NCBI GenBank assembly: GCA_030041535.1
Contig: JASHNR010000018.1
Span: forward strand, 1-64,000
Direction: 5' to 3'
Length of the DNA: 64,000 bases
DNA from: Nitrosopumilaceae archaeon
GTDB lineage: Archaea; Thermoproteota; Nitrososphaeria; Nitrososphaerales; Nitrosopumilaceae
Position 1 is the stretch's first letter. Each line of letters begins with the position of its first letter. Below are positions 25,367 to 32,798 of this stretch, piece after piece. The translations under genes and the position numbers were made by a program. A model generated the notes under the pieces. The model made no database searches, was not told the DNA's origin, and saw only the letters and a program-made list of their open reading frames with translations.

Positions 25367-25432
25367 ATTGTCCCTCAAATATAATATACAAAAATCACCA
25401 TAATACATCATGCAATGGCAGAATGAAAAAAC
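25367..25432 (+). repeat. promoter and start region, copy 2 (partner 24665-24732)
   Basis: Carries the same CCTCAAATATAATATACAAA core and start as copy 1. The downstream frame here is only 17 codons (25410-25463, M-Q-W-Q-N-E-K-T ... W-E-D-T) and ends in ATGA, overlapping the start of the next gene. This short frame is probably a truncated relic that now acts as a leader. Confidence 0.8.
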
Positions 25433-25463
25433 AAGTGTAGTACAGTCTTGGGAGGACACATGA
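25410..25463 (+). CDS. 17-residue leader frame, relic of the zinc-knuckle gene
   Basis: Starts M-Q-W-Q-N-E-K-T as in the gene at 24710, then ends at TGA, which overlaps the ATG at 25460 (ATGA). Contains the Shine-Dalgarno GGGAGG of the following gene within its last codons. Translation of it would bring ribosomes to that start. Confidence 0.4.
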   Translation: MQWQNEKTSVVQSWEDT

Positions 25464-25978
25464 CTAAGATATCAAACTACACGATACTATTGTTACCAAT
25501 TGTAGCATTTGTAATCGTTGCAAGCCCAAGTATTGCAAATTCAGCCTTTGCTATTAACTATAACAGTAACTATCCTGTCACTGAAACTAACAGTACAGGG
25601 TATGCTTTTTTAAAAGATCCATCAACAGGCATAAGTGTGACTTTATCAAACGCAGATAGCAGCGCCAGTTTTGGAATTATAGATCAGAAATTAACTAGTC
25701 CAAGCAATGGAGAAAGAACCGTAAATCTAATCAATCCAGAATATTATGGGGTGGCCCTGCTGGGGGTTACAACTGGTAATGCCAATATATGTACTCCATA
25801 TGTTAATTCTAATCCTAATGTTACAATGCAATATTGGTTTGATAATAATTGGTCAAAATTCTCAAATATCTCTGTTGGTAACAACATGGTCTGTGGCAGT
25901 GTTTCAGTAATTCCGTTTACAAGTTTTGTATGGACCAATGCATATACTGACGTATCTGTGGGGGTTCAACCACAATGA
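25460..25978 (+). CDS. secreted protein of unknown function
   Basis: 172 residues from the ATG at 25460, preceded by GGGAGG at 4-nt spacing; an upstream TTG would add four residues but destroys the spacing. Signal peptide ends N-S-A-F-A (about residue 27). The mature part is beta-rich with many Asn, Ser and N-x-S/T sites and two Cys (about 100 and 137). No anchor is seen. Function not recognised. Confidence 0.7.
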   Translation: MTKISNYTILLLPIVAFVIVASPSIANSAFAINYNSNYPVTETNSTGYAFLKDPSTGISVTLSNADSSASFGIIDQKLTSPSNGERTVNLINPEYYGVALLGVTTGNANICTPYVNSNPNVTMQYWFDNNWSKFSNISVGNNMVCGSVSVIPFTSFVWTNAYTDVSVGVQPQ

Positions 25979-26136
25979 TAAAAACTTGTTGAGAGCTCCA
26001 AAAGTGCTTACTACAGTTCTAACAGACTAGATCATATTCGATTTTAATTCTGGTTCAAAATCAAGTAGATTCAAACTCTTACAGATCTGAGCCAGTTTGA
26101 ATCCTGTAAGACTTCTTTGCTTCTAAAATCAGTATT

Positions 26137-26553
26137 CTACCTTACAACCATTACTGGACAGCTAGCATGATGCATCACCTTTTGTGAGACACTGCCAATC
26201 AACAATTCTTGAAAAGATGACCTGCCTCTTGTCCCCATAATGATAAGATCGTAACTTTTTGCTTTTGCTAGTTCAATTATGACCTTGGCAGGATCGCCTT
26301 GCATTATCGTTATTTGCATAGATGTGTTACTTTTTGCAGCTTCAATCCTGTATTCTTCGAGCATTTTCATGGCCTTGTCTTTGAGATCCTCAATTATCTC
26401 AAATGTATTGGCGCTATCACCTCCTACCTCGCACTGTACCACATGAACTAGATCTAGTTTTGAATTGCATTTTTGAGCAAGATAGATTGCTCTCTGAAAT
26501 GCCTTATTTGCAGATTCAGAACCGTCCACTGCTACCAGTATGTTTGAGAACAT
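26137..26553 (-). CDS. universal stress protein (UspA family)
   Basis: 138 residues. N-terminal I-L-V-A-V-D-G-S-E-S-A and C-terminal M-G-T-R-G-R-S-S-F-Q-E-L-L-I-G-S-V-S form the G-2x-G-9x-G-(S/T) ATP-binding pattern, ending C-P-V-M-V-V-R. One complete Usp domain of normal length. Cytoplasmic stress-response nucleotide-binding protein; client unknown. A partly repeated CTTACAG/CTGTAAG pair just downstream (about 26077-26112) may be a terminator. Confidence 0.92.
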   Translation of the reverse strand: MFSNILVAVDGSESANKAFQRAIYLAQKCNSKLDLVHVVQCEVGGDSANTFEIIEDLKDKAMKMLEEYRIEAAKSNTSMQITIMQGDPAKVIIELAKAKSYDLIIMGTRGRSSFQELLIGSVSQKVMHHASCPVMVVR

Positions 26554-26795
26554 TGGATTGATACGTGGTTGTAGCTAATATTGTTGATCCTGTTTATAGT
26601 ATGATCAGTATCTTTTTGTGCTAGTTTATCCATATTACAGATAAGACATGGAGAATAAACCACATTTGGTGGGCTACGAACCCATCATGGTGGAAATTTG
26701 TTCTGGTCTTTAATTTTTTTACTTTTCACATTTGTTGCAAGTTAGACTTGGCAAGGGCTGAAGATTTAGACTCTCATGGATCTGAATTCAATTTT

Positions 26796-27062
26796 TTACC
26801 AATAAGCACTTTCGCTAAGTGTAGAAGAAGGGCCTTTTCTGTCCATACTGACGTATTCTCTGACGCCTTCAAGATCCTTGAATATACCTTCAGGAGCAAA
26901 AACAGAAGGAGCTTTTGTAGTTGGAAGGTCGCCACAGCAGCTTTCAGCAAATTTTCTCATGTCATACTCTACATATTCAATTCCGCTAGTTTTCAAAAGT
27001 ATTATGGCCTCCTGTGATTTCTCTGAACCGTCTATCAATAGAACGGGTTTACGCTTTATCAT
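26796..27062 (-). CDS. glutaredoxin-like thioredoxin-fold protein
   Basis: 88 residues beginning M-I-K-R-K-P-V-L-L-I-D-G-S. The order strand-helix-strand, a S-C-C-G-D-L segment and A-P-S-V-F-A (cis-Pro position) then G-I-F-K-D-L-E-G-V-R-E-Y fits a short glutaredoxin/thioredoxin fold. The usual N-terminal C-x-x-C is replaced by D-G-S-E, so redox activity through that site is not expected; the C-C pair could serve instead. Confidence 0.65.
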   Translation of the reverse strand: MIKRKPVLLIDGSEKSQEAIILLKTSGIEYVEYDMRKFAESCCGDLPTTKAPSVFAPEGIFKDLEGVREYVSMDRKGPSSTLSESAYW

Positions 27063-27089
27063 AAAAAATTAAACCATCTTGCAAAAGTT

Positions 27090-27107
27090 AAGGTTTCCTC
27101 AAACCTT
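27090..27107 (-). terminator. hairpin between two minus-strand genes
   Basis: Perfect 7-bp stem AAGGTTT/AAACCTT with loop CCTC. It follows the gene ending at 27181 and lies in front of the gene starting at 27062, so it may end transcription of the former. Confidence 0.35.
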
Positions 27108-27180
27108 TACTTTACTGTCCAAATGTAATCGTCAGACCAGAGGAATCTATCGTACCATTTTAGTTTTTTCCGGTGTCTTG

Positions 27181-27396
27181 CTAGTGAGTATGTGAACCCT
27201 TGTGGTATTCATTCCAGTGTTGTACAAACTCTTTTTTTGTGTTTTCTAGTTCTCGGGATTGGTTTTTGACAAAGTATGATTCAAAATCAAGGCTAAACTT
27301 GTTACACTTGTCACAATCACAAGCATAATGAGAAGTAAAGCCATAGGCTTCCCCCCCCCCAACGCATGTATCTTGATTGTGAATGTCTAAAAACAA
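27181..27396 (-). CDS. small protein with C-D-C-D-K-C motif and a G10 tract at its start
   Basis: As assembled, the frame starts at a TTG (27396) and runs 71 residues through ten consecutive G to E-A-Y-G-F-T-S-H-Y-A-C-D-C-D-K-C and ends H-K-G-S-H-T-H. The N-terminal 12 residues look unnatural. With eight or eleven G, the ATG at 27367 (M-R-W-G-G) would be in frame. The downstream 55 residues with three Cys and several His suggest a metal site. Real gene, start unresolved. Confidence 0.55.
   Translation of the reverse strand: MFLDIHNQDTCVGGGEAYGFTSHYACDCDKCNKFSLDFESYFVKNQSRELENTKKEFVQHWNEYHKGSHTH
27351..27360 (+). repeat. C10 homopolymer (G10 on the coding strand)
   Basis: Ten C in a row, unusual for this low-G+C sequence, within the start region of the gene at 27181. 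Candidate slippage site or assembly uncertainty. Confidence 0.9.
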
Positions 27397-27619
27397 CCTT
27401 TAGTCAGAAATGGTACACAGGTAATTTTGATAGTCTTTGATTCCACGTAGTGGTAATTTGACTCAAACCGATTGAAGTTCCTTGGACTTGTCTATTAGAA
27501 TATCTCGTATTCGGGTGTGCCGTACTTCTTTATGGCACCTATTATTTAACTGTGGTTTTAGATAACCACCTGATGATAATTTGGTATTCTTTAATAATTA
27601 GAAAGACACCCGTAACAAC

Positions 27620-28204
27620 ATGGTTAAAGGAGAAGTACCAAATATTGTCGCCCTCGAAGTCCTAAAAAAGAACGGTGTAAACGTAGAGAAGTTGAAAGAA
27701 CTGATCACTAAAGGAGTAGGTGCAGAGTTTACTACATACTACTACTATACCATACTTCGTATGCACTGTACAGGACTTGAAGGAGAAGGCATAAAGGAAA
27801 TCGTAGAAGATGCCAGAATAGAGGACAGAAACCACTTTGAAGCGATGGTGCCCAGATTATATGAGTTGGGTGGAAGCCTGCCAAGAGACATTAGAAAGTT
27901 TGCAGACCAGGCGGGCTGTCCAGATGCTTACCTGCCAGACAATTGGGAGGATATCAATTCCATCCTAAAAGTACTGCTTGAGGCAGAACAGTGTGCAATA
28001 CGCTCGTGGGGGGAGGTCTGCGACATGACCACAGGAAAGGATCCTCGAACTTATGACATTGCACAGAGAATAATGCAGGAAGAAGTGGAGCATGAGGCAT
28101 GGTTCATAGAATTGTTGTCCAAGAGGCCATCAGGACACTTTAGAAGGAAATTTGCCGGGCAATCACCTCACACTGGATCGCAAGGCGGCCTGATACACCT
28201 CTAA
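27620..28204 (+). CDS. Dps-like ferritin (DPSL)
   Basis: 194 residues. Four-helix ferritin-like fold with metal-ligand candidates E36 (G-A-E-F-T-T-Y-Y), the E-D-R-N-H-F-E segment near 68-74, the L-E-A-E-Q-C region and E-E-V-E-H-E-A-W near 155. The two Cys (A-G-C-P-D and E-Q-C-A) match the thioferritin feature of archaeal DPS-like proteins. It would oxidise Fe(II) with peroxide and store iron, protecting DNA. It is followed 42 bp later by a Rieske ferredoxin, which may feed electrons in iron or oxidative-stress metabolism. Confidence 0.88.
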   Translation: MVKGEVPNIVALEVLKKNGVNVEKLKELITKGVGAEFTTYYYYTILRMHCTGLEGEGIKEIVEDARIEDRNHFEAMVPRLYELGGSLPRDIRKFADQAGCPDAYLPDNWEDINSILKVLLEAEQCAIRSWGEVCDMTTGKDPRTYDIAQRIMQEEVEHEAWFIELLSKRPSGHFRRKFAGQSPHTGSQGGLIHL

Positions 28205-28246
28205 GAATTGACTTAAATATTTTCAATTTTTTATTTTTTTATAATC

Positions 28247-28618
28247 ATGGCAGATTCTACCAAGATAACCAGATATCCTGTCTGTAAAAGTGCAGAATTA
28301 ACTGACAATACAATGCAAAAAGTTACCATCAATACTATAGATGTTCTGATAGGAAGAAAAAACGGAAAATTATTTGCGTGTAACAATTCTTGTCCCCACA
28401 AGGCGGCCTCTCTTTCAAAGGGGCATTTTAATGGAGACAATATAGTGTGCTACATGCATGGATACGAATACAATCTTTTTACCGGAAAGTTAGAAAAAAT
28501 GAGTTCATGGAAAAAGGAAGATACTTGGGTTGAACAGGATCCAGAATGGAGAAAATCAGGAGACTTGGTTTTGTACTCCATTTCAGAAGAAGATGACATA
28601 GTTTATGTTACTCTATAG
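28247..28618 (+). CDS. Rieske-type [2Fe-2S] ferredoxin
   Basis: 123 residues, soluble. Cluster ligands C-P-H-K-A-A-S-L and C-Y-M-H-G-Y-E-Y give C-x-H ... C-x-x-H as in NirD/biphenyl-dioxygenase-type ferredoxins. No signal or membrane segment, unlike the membrane Rieske at 6223. Probably an electron carrier, perhaps in the same transcript as the Dps-like ferritin. Confidence 0.88.
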   Translation: MADSTKITRYPVCKSAELTDNTMQKVTINTIDVLIGRKNGKLFACNNSCPHKAASLSKGHFNGDNIVCYMHGYEYNLFTGKLEKMSSWKKEDTWVEQDPEWRKSGDLVLYSISEEDDIVYVTL

Positions 28619-28685
28619 GCTGTGCAGAATTCTGTAAAAGATCTGAATCCTTGATTGAATCCTGTAAAACTTGCAAATCAAAATT

Positions 28686-29132
28686 TTACGCCAACGGGAA
28701 TCTGAAATCTTCCTTAATCTTTTCTAAAACAATGTGAGTGTTTGTCCGGTAGACTGAAGGATTGTCCAATAATTCTTTTGTAAATCTGCCCAGTTCGCTT
28801 GTATTTTTGAAGCTTCCAACTACTATACAATCCGAAGTTCCAGTAGTGTCGTATACCTCATATATATTGGAAATTTGCGCCATTTTTTTTTCAAGTTCTG
28901 CCAGATTCTGGGTTACTGTTATCTCTATTATGGCAGTTATATCATAACCCAATTTCTTGTGGTCAACAACTAGTGAGTAGTTCTTTATTATTCCCCGAGA
29001 TTCCATGTCTTTTACTCGTTTGAGCACGGTGTTCGGTGAAATTCCAAGAACGCTGGCTAGCTGATTGTATGAACGTCTTGAATTCTTCGAAAGTTCGCCA
29101 AGTATTTGCTCATCGAGATCATCAAATGTCAT
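28686..29132 (-). CDS. Lrp/AsnC family transcription regulator
   Basis: 148 residues from M-T-F-D-D-L-D-E-Q-I-L. N-terminal helix-turn-helix (L-A-S-V-L-G-I-S-P-N-T-V-L-K-R-V) and C-terminal ligand-binding RAM domain (V-Y-D-T-T-G-T-S-D-C-I-V-V-G). An ATG four codons earlier is possible. The divergent AT-rich spacer contains TATATAGTAATATATT around 29178-29194. Target unknown; autoregulation and control of the neighbour are typical of the family. Confidence 0.9.
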   Translation of the reverse strand: MTFDDLDEQILGELSKNSRRSYNQLASVLGISPNTVLKRVKDMESRGIIKNYSLVVDHKKLGYDITAIIEITVTQNLAELEKKMAQISNIYEVYDTTGTSDCIVVGSFKNTSELGRFTKELLDNPSVYRTNTHIVLEKIKEDFRFPLA

Positions 29133-29231
29133 ATTAATATGCATAATTATTCAATAATTAAGCATTTTTAGGGATATTTATATAGTAATATATTAGCTAC
29201 TTGTATATTCATCCTCAACGTATTGTAACAT

Positions 29232-29444
29232 ATGCAAGTTCATTCAGGAAGACTTGACAGAGAGAACCGCGGGGAATTCCGTAAACTGTACAGATGGATA
29301 GGAATTGTCATAATCGTGGTTGCAATACTTGCAGCCATAGGCATAGTAAGCATCCACTACACAGAAGGTAATTCCCTAGTCAATCAAATATGCTACCATA
29401 AGGGCGCACATTTCTGTTTCTTTCCAAAAGTGACGATGCCATAG
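29232..29444 (+). CDS. small single-helix membrane protein
   Basis: 70 residues: basic N-terminal part (G-R-L-D-R-E-N-R-G-E-F-R-K), one strong transmembrane helix (about 24-45) and an extracytoplasmic end with two Cys (Q-I-C-Y-H-K-G-A-H-F-C). Divergent from the Lrp gene and followed closely by a small zinc-finger gene. Confidence 0.6.
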   Translation: MQVHSGRLDRENRGEFRKLYRWIGIVIIVVAILAAIGIVSIHYTEGNSLVNQICYHKGAHFCFFPKVTMP

Positions 29445-29461
29445 GAGGATCGAAATAGAAG

Positions 29462-29623
29462 ATGCAGTCACCTGTTGCCAGGCAGAACTATGCTTGGCTT
29501 CCAGTATTGCGTAAGGGAACTTGTTGGTTTTGCCAGACATCATGTGAGATAATCAGATACACTCATGAAGAATGCATATCGAATTATTTCAGAAAGACAA
29601 GATACGATAGATACATCTCGTGA
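29462..29623 (+). CDS. 53-residue zinc-finger protein
   Basis: Starts M-Q-S-P-V-A-R-Q-N-Y and carries C-W-F-C-Q-T-S-C-E-I-I-R-Y-T-H-E-E-C (residues 21-38), a set of four Cys and one His suitable for zinc, then a very basic end (F-R-K-T-R-Y-D-R-Y). A GGAGG at 29444-29448 lies 13 nt before the ATG, overlapping the end of the preceding gene. Basic zinc-finger proteins of this size often bind nucleic acid; inference only. Confidence 0.55.
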   Translation: MQSPVARQNYAWLPVLRKGTCWFCQTSCEIIRYTHEECISNYFRKTRYDRYIS

Positions 29624-29632
29624 TATTTTATC

Positions 29633-31105
29633 TCAGCATCTAAAATTTTCTAATTGGTTTTGTAATGAGTTTAATTGATTATACATTTGCGTATCTTGTT
29701 GGTATTCCTGGTCAGAGGCGGCAACACTTGGTCTGCCATCATATTGAGTCTTTAATGTGTCATGTTGTTGTTGCAATTGATTATATTGAGTAAGCTGCGC
29801 CGAGGTACATGCATAGTATACCTTGTTTGACTCGAATCCTTCTTGGACCATTGGGGAAGATTTTGTTATAGAATATGACGTTACTGGAAATTGTCCCCCG
29901 CTATCCTCTAAAAACACTACAACAGTGTAAACACCTGGCTGTGTAACTAATGGAGAAAGGTCAAAGGAAACAGATACATAATTTCCCTGTTGTATCCATT
30001 TGTCAGCAATCTCAAAAGTTTCGTTACTTGGAGCATAATATTCACCAGCTTGTATAGGTGGCTGTATGATTGCAAGTTGATTTCCCATTTCGTAAGATCT
30101 ATCATTTTTATGCTCTTGATAAGTTTCAGGTGTTGGCAAGGGATCATAATATACTCCAATGCTTTGAAAAGAACCAGACGTTAAATTACCTGAAAAACTA
30201 ACAGTTCCGTTGTTTTCTGTAATTGGTGAAGTATAATTTATGTAATTATTTTCAAAGTTTTGTGTCATGTAAAATGAATATTTATCATAGGCAATCCCGA
30301 TGCTTACATCTGTATGATGCTTATCCAATATGTTATCTCTATGATCCCAGTTGGAAGCTTGATCATTGTACATCATATCATATTCTGATGAGTTCATAGA
30401 TTGTTTGGGATCGATTTGCGTACAAATAACATTCAGACTATCACATTGTTGTATATTCGAATAGCCGTCAAAAGCTGCATTTTGTGCCACATACCCAAGT
30501 CCCCCAAATCTAGTGTAAATCATGTATGGTTTTTCACCATCACTTAGATAATGAGACAAAGTTCCCATTTTCAACATGTCATCAGCATGAACTTGAGCAG
30601 CTTGATTATTGCTAAGCGATACTGGACCCAGTCCATAGTTTACTCGATCATCATTAATCAATTCTAGAGCATAGACATACAATTGTTCCAATTGTGGAGA
30701 GATTTGCCCAATGGCATTTGTTGATGTAGAGACTGGAGCATTATTTTCAGACATGCCAAGGGATATTATGCCATTATCTATCAGCCACTGAACGGTATAC
30801 AATAATTCATCGTTGCTAATCTTTCCCTCTGTCCACCATCCAACTATTTGTTTGAACCAAAATGGTATGTGTGCCATTTGTGAATAGCTAGTCGGCGGTA
30901 TGTAGATCAATCCATGAATACCAAGATACTGAATGTCTTTTTCAAAATCGACATCTTGCAAGAATCCTTGTACCCAATACCTTGCATCATTTTTTATCTG
31001 GATTGGAAGTGATGTGTCACCAGAGGCAAAATTTTCGCTCCATGATGACGTAGTAATAATAAAAACTAAAAGGAGGATAACTAGAGATTGGCCGTTTTTC
31101 AGCAT
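29633..31105 (-). CDS. secreted CAP-domain (SCP/PR-1) protein with two W-W modules
   Basis: 490 residues. Signal peptide (about 1-28). Two W-W modules at the N-terminus: L-P-I-Q-I-K-N-D-A-R-Y-W and I-P-F-W-F-K-Q-I-V-G-W-W ... D-N-G-I-I-S-L. Then a CAP domain (about 140-280) with A-L-E-L-I-N-D-D-R-V-N-Y, Q-V-H-A-D-D-M and S-N-W-D-H-R-D-N-I, then a beta-rich C-terminal domain and a final Gln-rich helix. CAP proteins are extracellular, with binding or peptidase-like roles; the catalytic His/Glu set is not clearly complete. Cell-surface location inferred. Confidence 0.85.
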   Translation of the reverse strand: MLKNGQSLVILLLVFIITTSSWSENFASGDTSLPIQIKNDARYWVQGFLQDVDFEKDIQYLGIHGLIYIPPTSYSQMAHIPFWFKQIVGWWTEGKISNDELLYTVQWLIDNGIISLGMSENNAPVSTSTNAIGQISPQLEQLYVYALELINDDRVNYGLGPVSLSNNQAAQVHADDMLKMGTLSHYLSDGEKPYMIYTRFGGLGYVAQNAAFDGYSNIQQCDSLNVICTQIDPKQSMNSSEYDMMYNDQASNWDHRDNILDKHHTDVSIGIAYDKYSFYMTQNFENNYINYTSPITENNGTVSFSGNLTSGSFQSIGVYYDPLPTPETYQEHKNDRSYEMGNQLAIIQPPIQAGEYYAPSNETFEIADKWIQQGNYVSVSFDLSPLVTQPGVYTVVVFLEDSGGQFPVTSYSITKSSPMVQEGFESNKVYYACTSAQLTQYNQLQQQHDTLKTQYDGRPSVAASDQEYQQDTQMYNQLNSLQNQLENFRC

Positions 31106-31393
31106 GATAAATTACTAATTAACACTTAGATAAGATAAACTGCTCTTGCTTTGAAAGTTGTGATAACGGGATGAAATATTCTGCATGATCGTGAGATTTT
31201 ATATGAATCATGTGGTCAAATTACATCTATACAAGCATCTAACTGTTCTGTGAAATTAGTTTATGCAATTAAATGATGCGGTGCATATTCAATTATCTGG
31301 TCGTATCTTTCATACAACTGTTTTATCACTTTGATGCTTGCATCACAAATATAATATCAAAATTGATGTTTATCTAAATAAGGAGAGTAGCAA

Positions 31394-32098
31394 GTGACAA
31401 TGATACAAACATTACCCATATGGTTGGGAGTAGTAATGTTTAGCATTATGTTTCTAAGTCAAGCAAATGCACAAAATCAACCTCCAGCAGTCTCACCCTC
31501 AATTCCAAGACAATACACTCAGGTAAATGGCACGTATACCAATTCGGCTTATGGCGTACAAATAACACTTCCAAACGGTTGGAGTGGCTATGAAACGACA
31601 CATTATTCCAGTGTAACAGGTAACCCCATTTCGACTTCGGTAGTAGTAGCACCTGGTGGAATTCAGAGCCTGAAAGGCGAATATCCGTCATCAATGATGA
31701 CGATAACAATGGCGCCTAAAGGTACAAAATACTTTCCCCAACTGCATCCTCCACACGTGCCAAAAAATGAGACATGTACCAGAGAATCTATAGGAAATTA
31801 CACTAATGCTGATTATGTCAAGCTTAGCGAAGTTGTAGTAAACTGCTCTGGCTCTTTATCATTAGAGGCAAAGTATGATGTAGCTCAGACAAACACCTCA
31901 TATATCATAGTGTCATATGTTGCAAATTCAGCAAACTACGAATCCCAACTTGCTACGTATAAGAGCTCCCTTGATACCCTTTGGATTCCAAAGGCAATAG
32001 CCGCACCTGTCGTACCTGAATTTCCATTGGCGATACCCATTCTTGTAATAGGTATTTCCTCATTGGTTGTATTTACGCGCCTAAAACGTCTTGCCTAA
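31394..32098 (+). CDS. secreted protein with PEF-type C-terminal sorting signal
   Basis: 234 residues from GTG with AAGGAGAG 8 nt upstream; an ATG two codons later is also possible. Signal peptide ends N-A-Q. The domain resembles PsbP-like folds (G-V-Q-I-T-L-P-N-G-W-S-G-Y). The C-terminus is V-P-E-F-P-L-A-I-P, a hydrophobic helix and a basic end (R-L-K-R-L-A), matching the PEF-CTERM type of archaeosortase substrate. It would be cleaved and attached to the cell surface. Confidence 0.8.
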   Translation: MTMIQTLPIWLGVVMFSIMFLSQANAQNQPPAVSPSIPRQYTQVNGTYTNSAYGVQITLPNGWSGYETTHYSSVTGNPISTSVVVAPGGIQSLKGEYPSSMMTITMAPKGTKYFPQLHPPHVPKNETCTRESIGNYTNADYVKLSEVVVNCSGSLSLEAKYDVAQTNTSYIIVSYVANSANYESQLATYKSSLDTLWIPKAIAAPVVPEFPLAIPILVIGISSLVVFTRLKRLA

Positions 32099-32139
32099 AA
32101 ATCTTTTATTAAATTTACTCCATAAAATCTCTTGGACTA

Positions 32140-32232
32140 GATGAAATTCCTTGGCACATAATATCCAGATTCAATTGCTCTCTGAGATTTGACACAATTT
32201 ATCATGGCACAAACTATCAATAAAATGCCTAG
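32140..32232 (-). pseudogene. DUF202 gene fragment
   Basis: About 30 codons give I-L-L-I-V-C-A-M-I-N-C-V-K-S-Q-R-A-I-E-S-G, matching the second helix region of the DUF202 protein at 15344 (I-L-L-I-V-Y-A-L-I-N-Y-V-K-A-Q-R-A-I-E-A-G). The remainder of the gene is gone. Confidence 0.8.
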
Positions 32233-32261
32233 TGTCACTGATTCTGACATCATTGATATAC

Positions 32262-32426
32262 TCATGATCTTTCATAACGCGATTTTTTATTTATTTTCAA
32301 TCTAATGTTTTCAATGACTGGGTCCAGCAATATTATTCCAATGACCACAGAGGTAAGCACGGCTGATCCTATTCCTATATAAACAAAGACACTGACTACA
32401 GATTCACCCATTGCTTGACCAAACAT
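32262..32426 (-). CDS. 54-residue single-helix membrane protein, copy 2
   Basis: Paralogue of the gene at 15842, intact over all 54 codons (M-F-G-Q-A-M-G-E-S start; R-S end). The helix and the basic tail are retained, and differences are largely synonymous, so both copies appear to be under selection although the genes on either side here are broken. Confidence 0.75.
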   Translation of the reverse strand: MFGQAMGESVVSVFVYIGIGSAVLTSVVIGIILLDPVIENIRLKINKKSRYERS

Positions 32427-32595
32427 ATTTCTCTAAATTTAGTTTCGATTCATTTTTTTTATATCTAGATTAACAATGTTAATCATCTTCTAAATATCAA
32501 ATTCAACACTTAGACTTGAGGAGAAAATTGTCTGCAGAATATTTTGCATACTCATTCAGTGTACTGAATTTTGCCAATGAAAAGAAAAATTATAG
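32262..32595 (+). repeat. duplicated block, copy 2 (partner 15842-16190)
   Basis: Same order and orientation as copy 1: DUF202 relic, 54-residue gene, divergent spacer, first codons of tfb. Similarity stops just after the tfb start. No terminal inverted repeats or transposase are seen, so the copying mechanism is not evident. Confidence 0.85.
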
Positions 32596-32639
32596 TCACG
32601 CAAGAAATATCGTTAAGAGAAGAGGCAAGTTTTAACTAG
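32577..32639 (+). pseudogene. 5' relic of a tfb gene
   Basis: ATG with the same first codons as the tfb at 16158 (M-K-R-K) and the same upstream promoter region, but after about five codons the sequence is unrelated and stops at codon 21. Only the start survived. Confidence 0.6.
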
Positions 32640-32756
32640 TTAAGCAACAGCAACCAGTGGTTCTTCTTCTACCGGTTCCTCATGCAATTCTTTTCGTGCT
32701 CTTGCCAGTACCATCCGGAGATGCTCAATTTCTATCTCATCAATCATTTCGCACAT
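32640..32756 (-). CDS. 38-residue acidic protein
   Basis: M-C-E-M-I-D-E-I-E-I-E-H-L-R then A-R-A-R-K-E-L-H-E-E and an acidic V-E-E-E-P end. Charged, helical and without low-complexity artefacts, which is protein-like, but no family is known. It touches the end of the tfb relic (tail to tail) and precedes the gene at 32799 in the divergent sense of gene order. Confidence 0.4.
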   Translation of the reverse strand: MCEMIDEIEIEHLRMVLARARKELHEEPVEEEPLVAVA

Positions 32757-32798
32757 GAATGCAAATACCAAGACCTAATACTTAAGTCCTGTGAAAAT

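Noticed and set aside
26041-26115. GGTTCAAAATC and AGTTTGAATCC look like tRNA T-loop parts
   Set aside because: No acceptor stem, D-arm or anticodon arm can be folded; better explained as an inverted repeat near the end of the UspA gene.
26748-27017. 89-codon plus-strand frame
   Set aside because: Complete antisense of the thioredoxin-fold gene at 26796; shadow frame.
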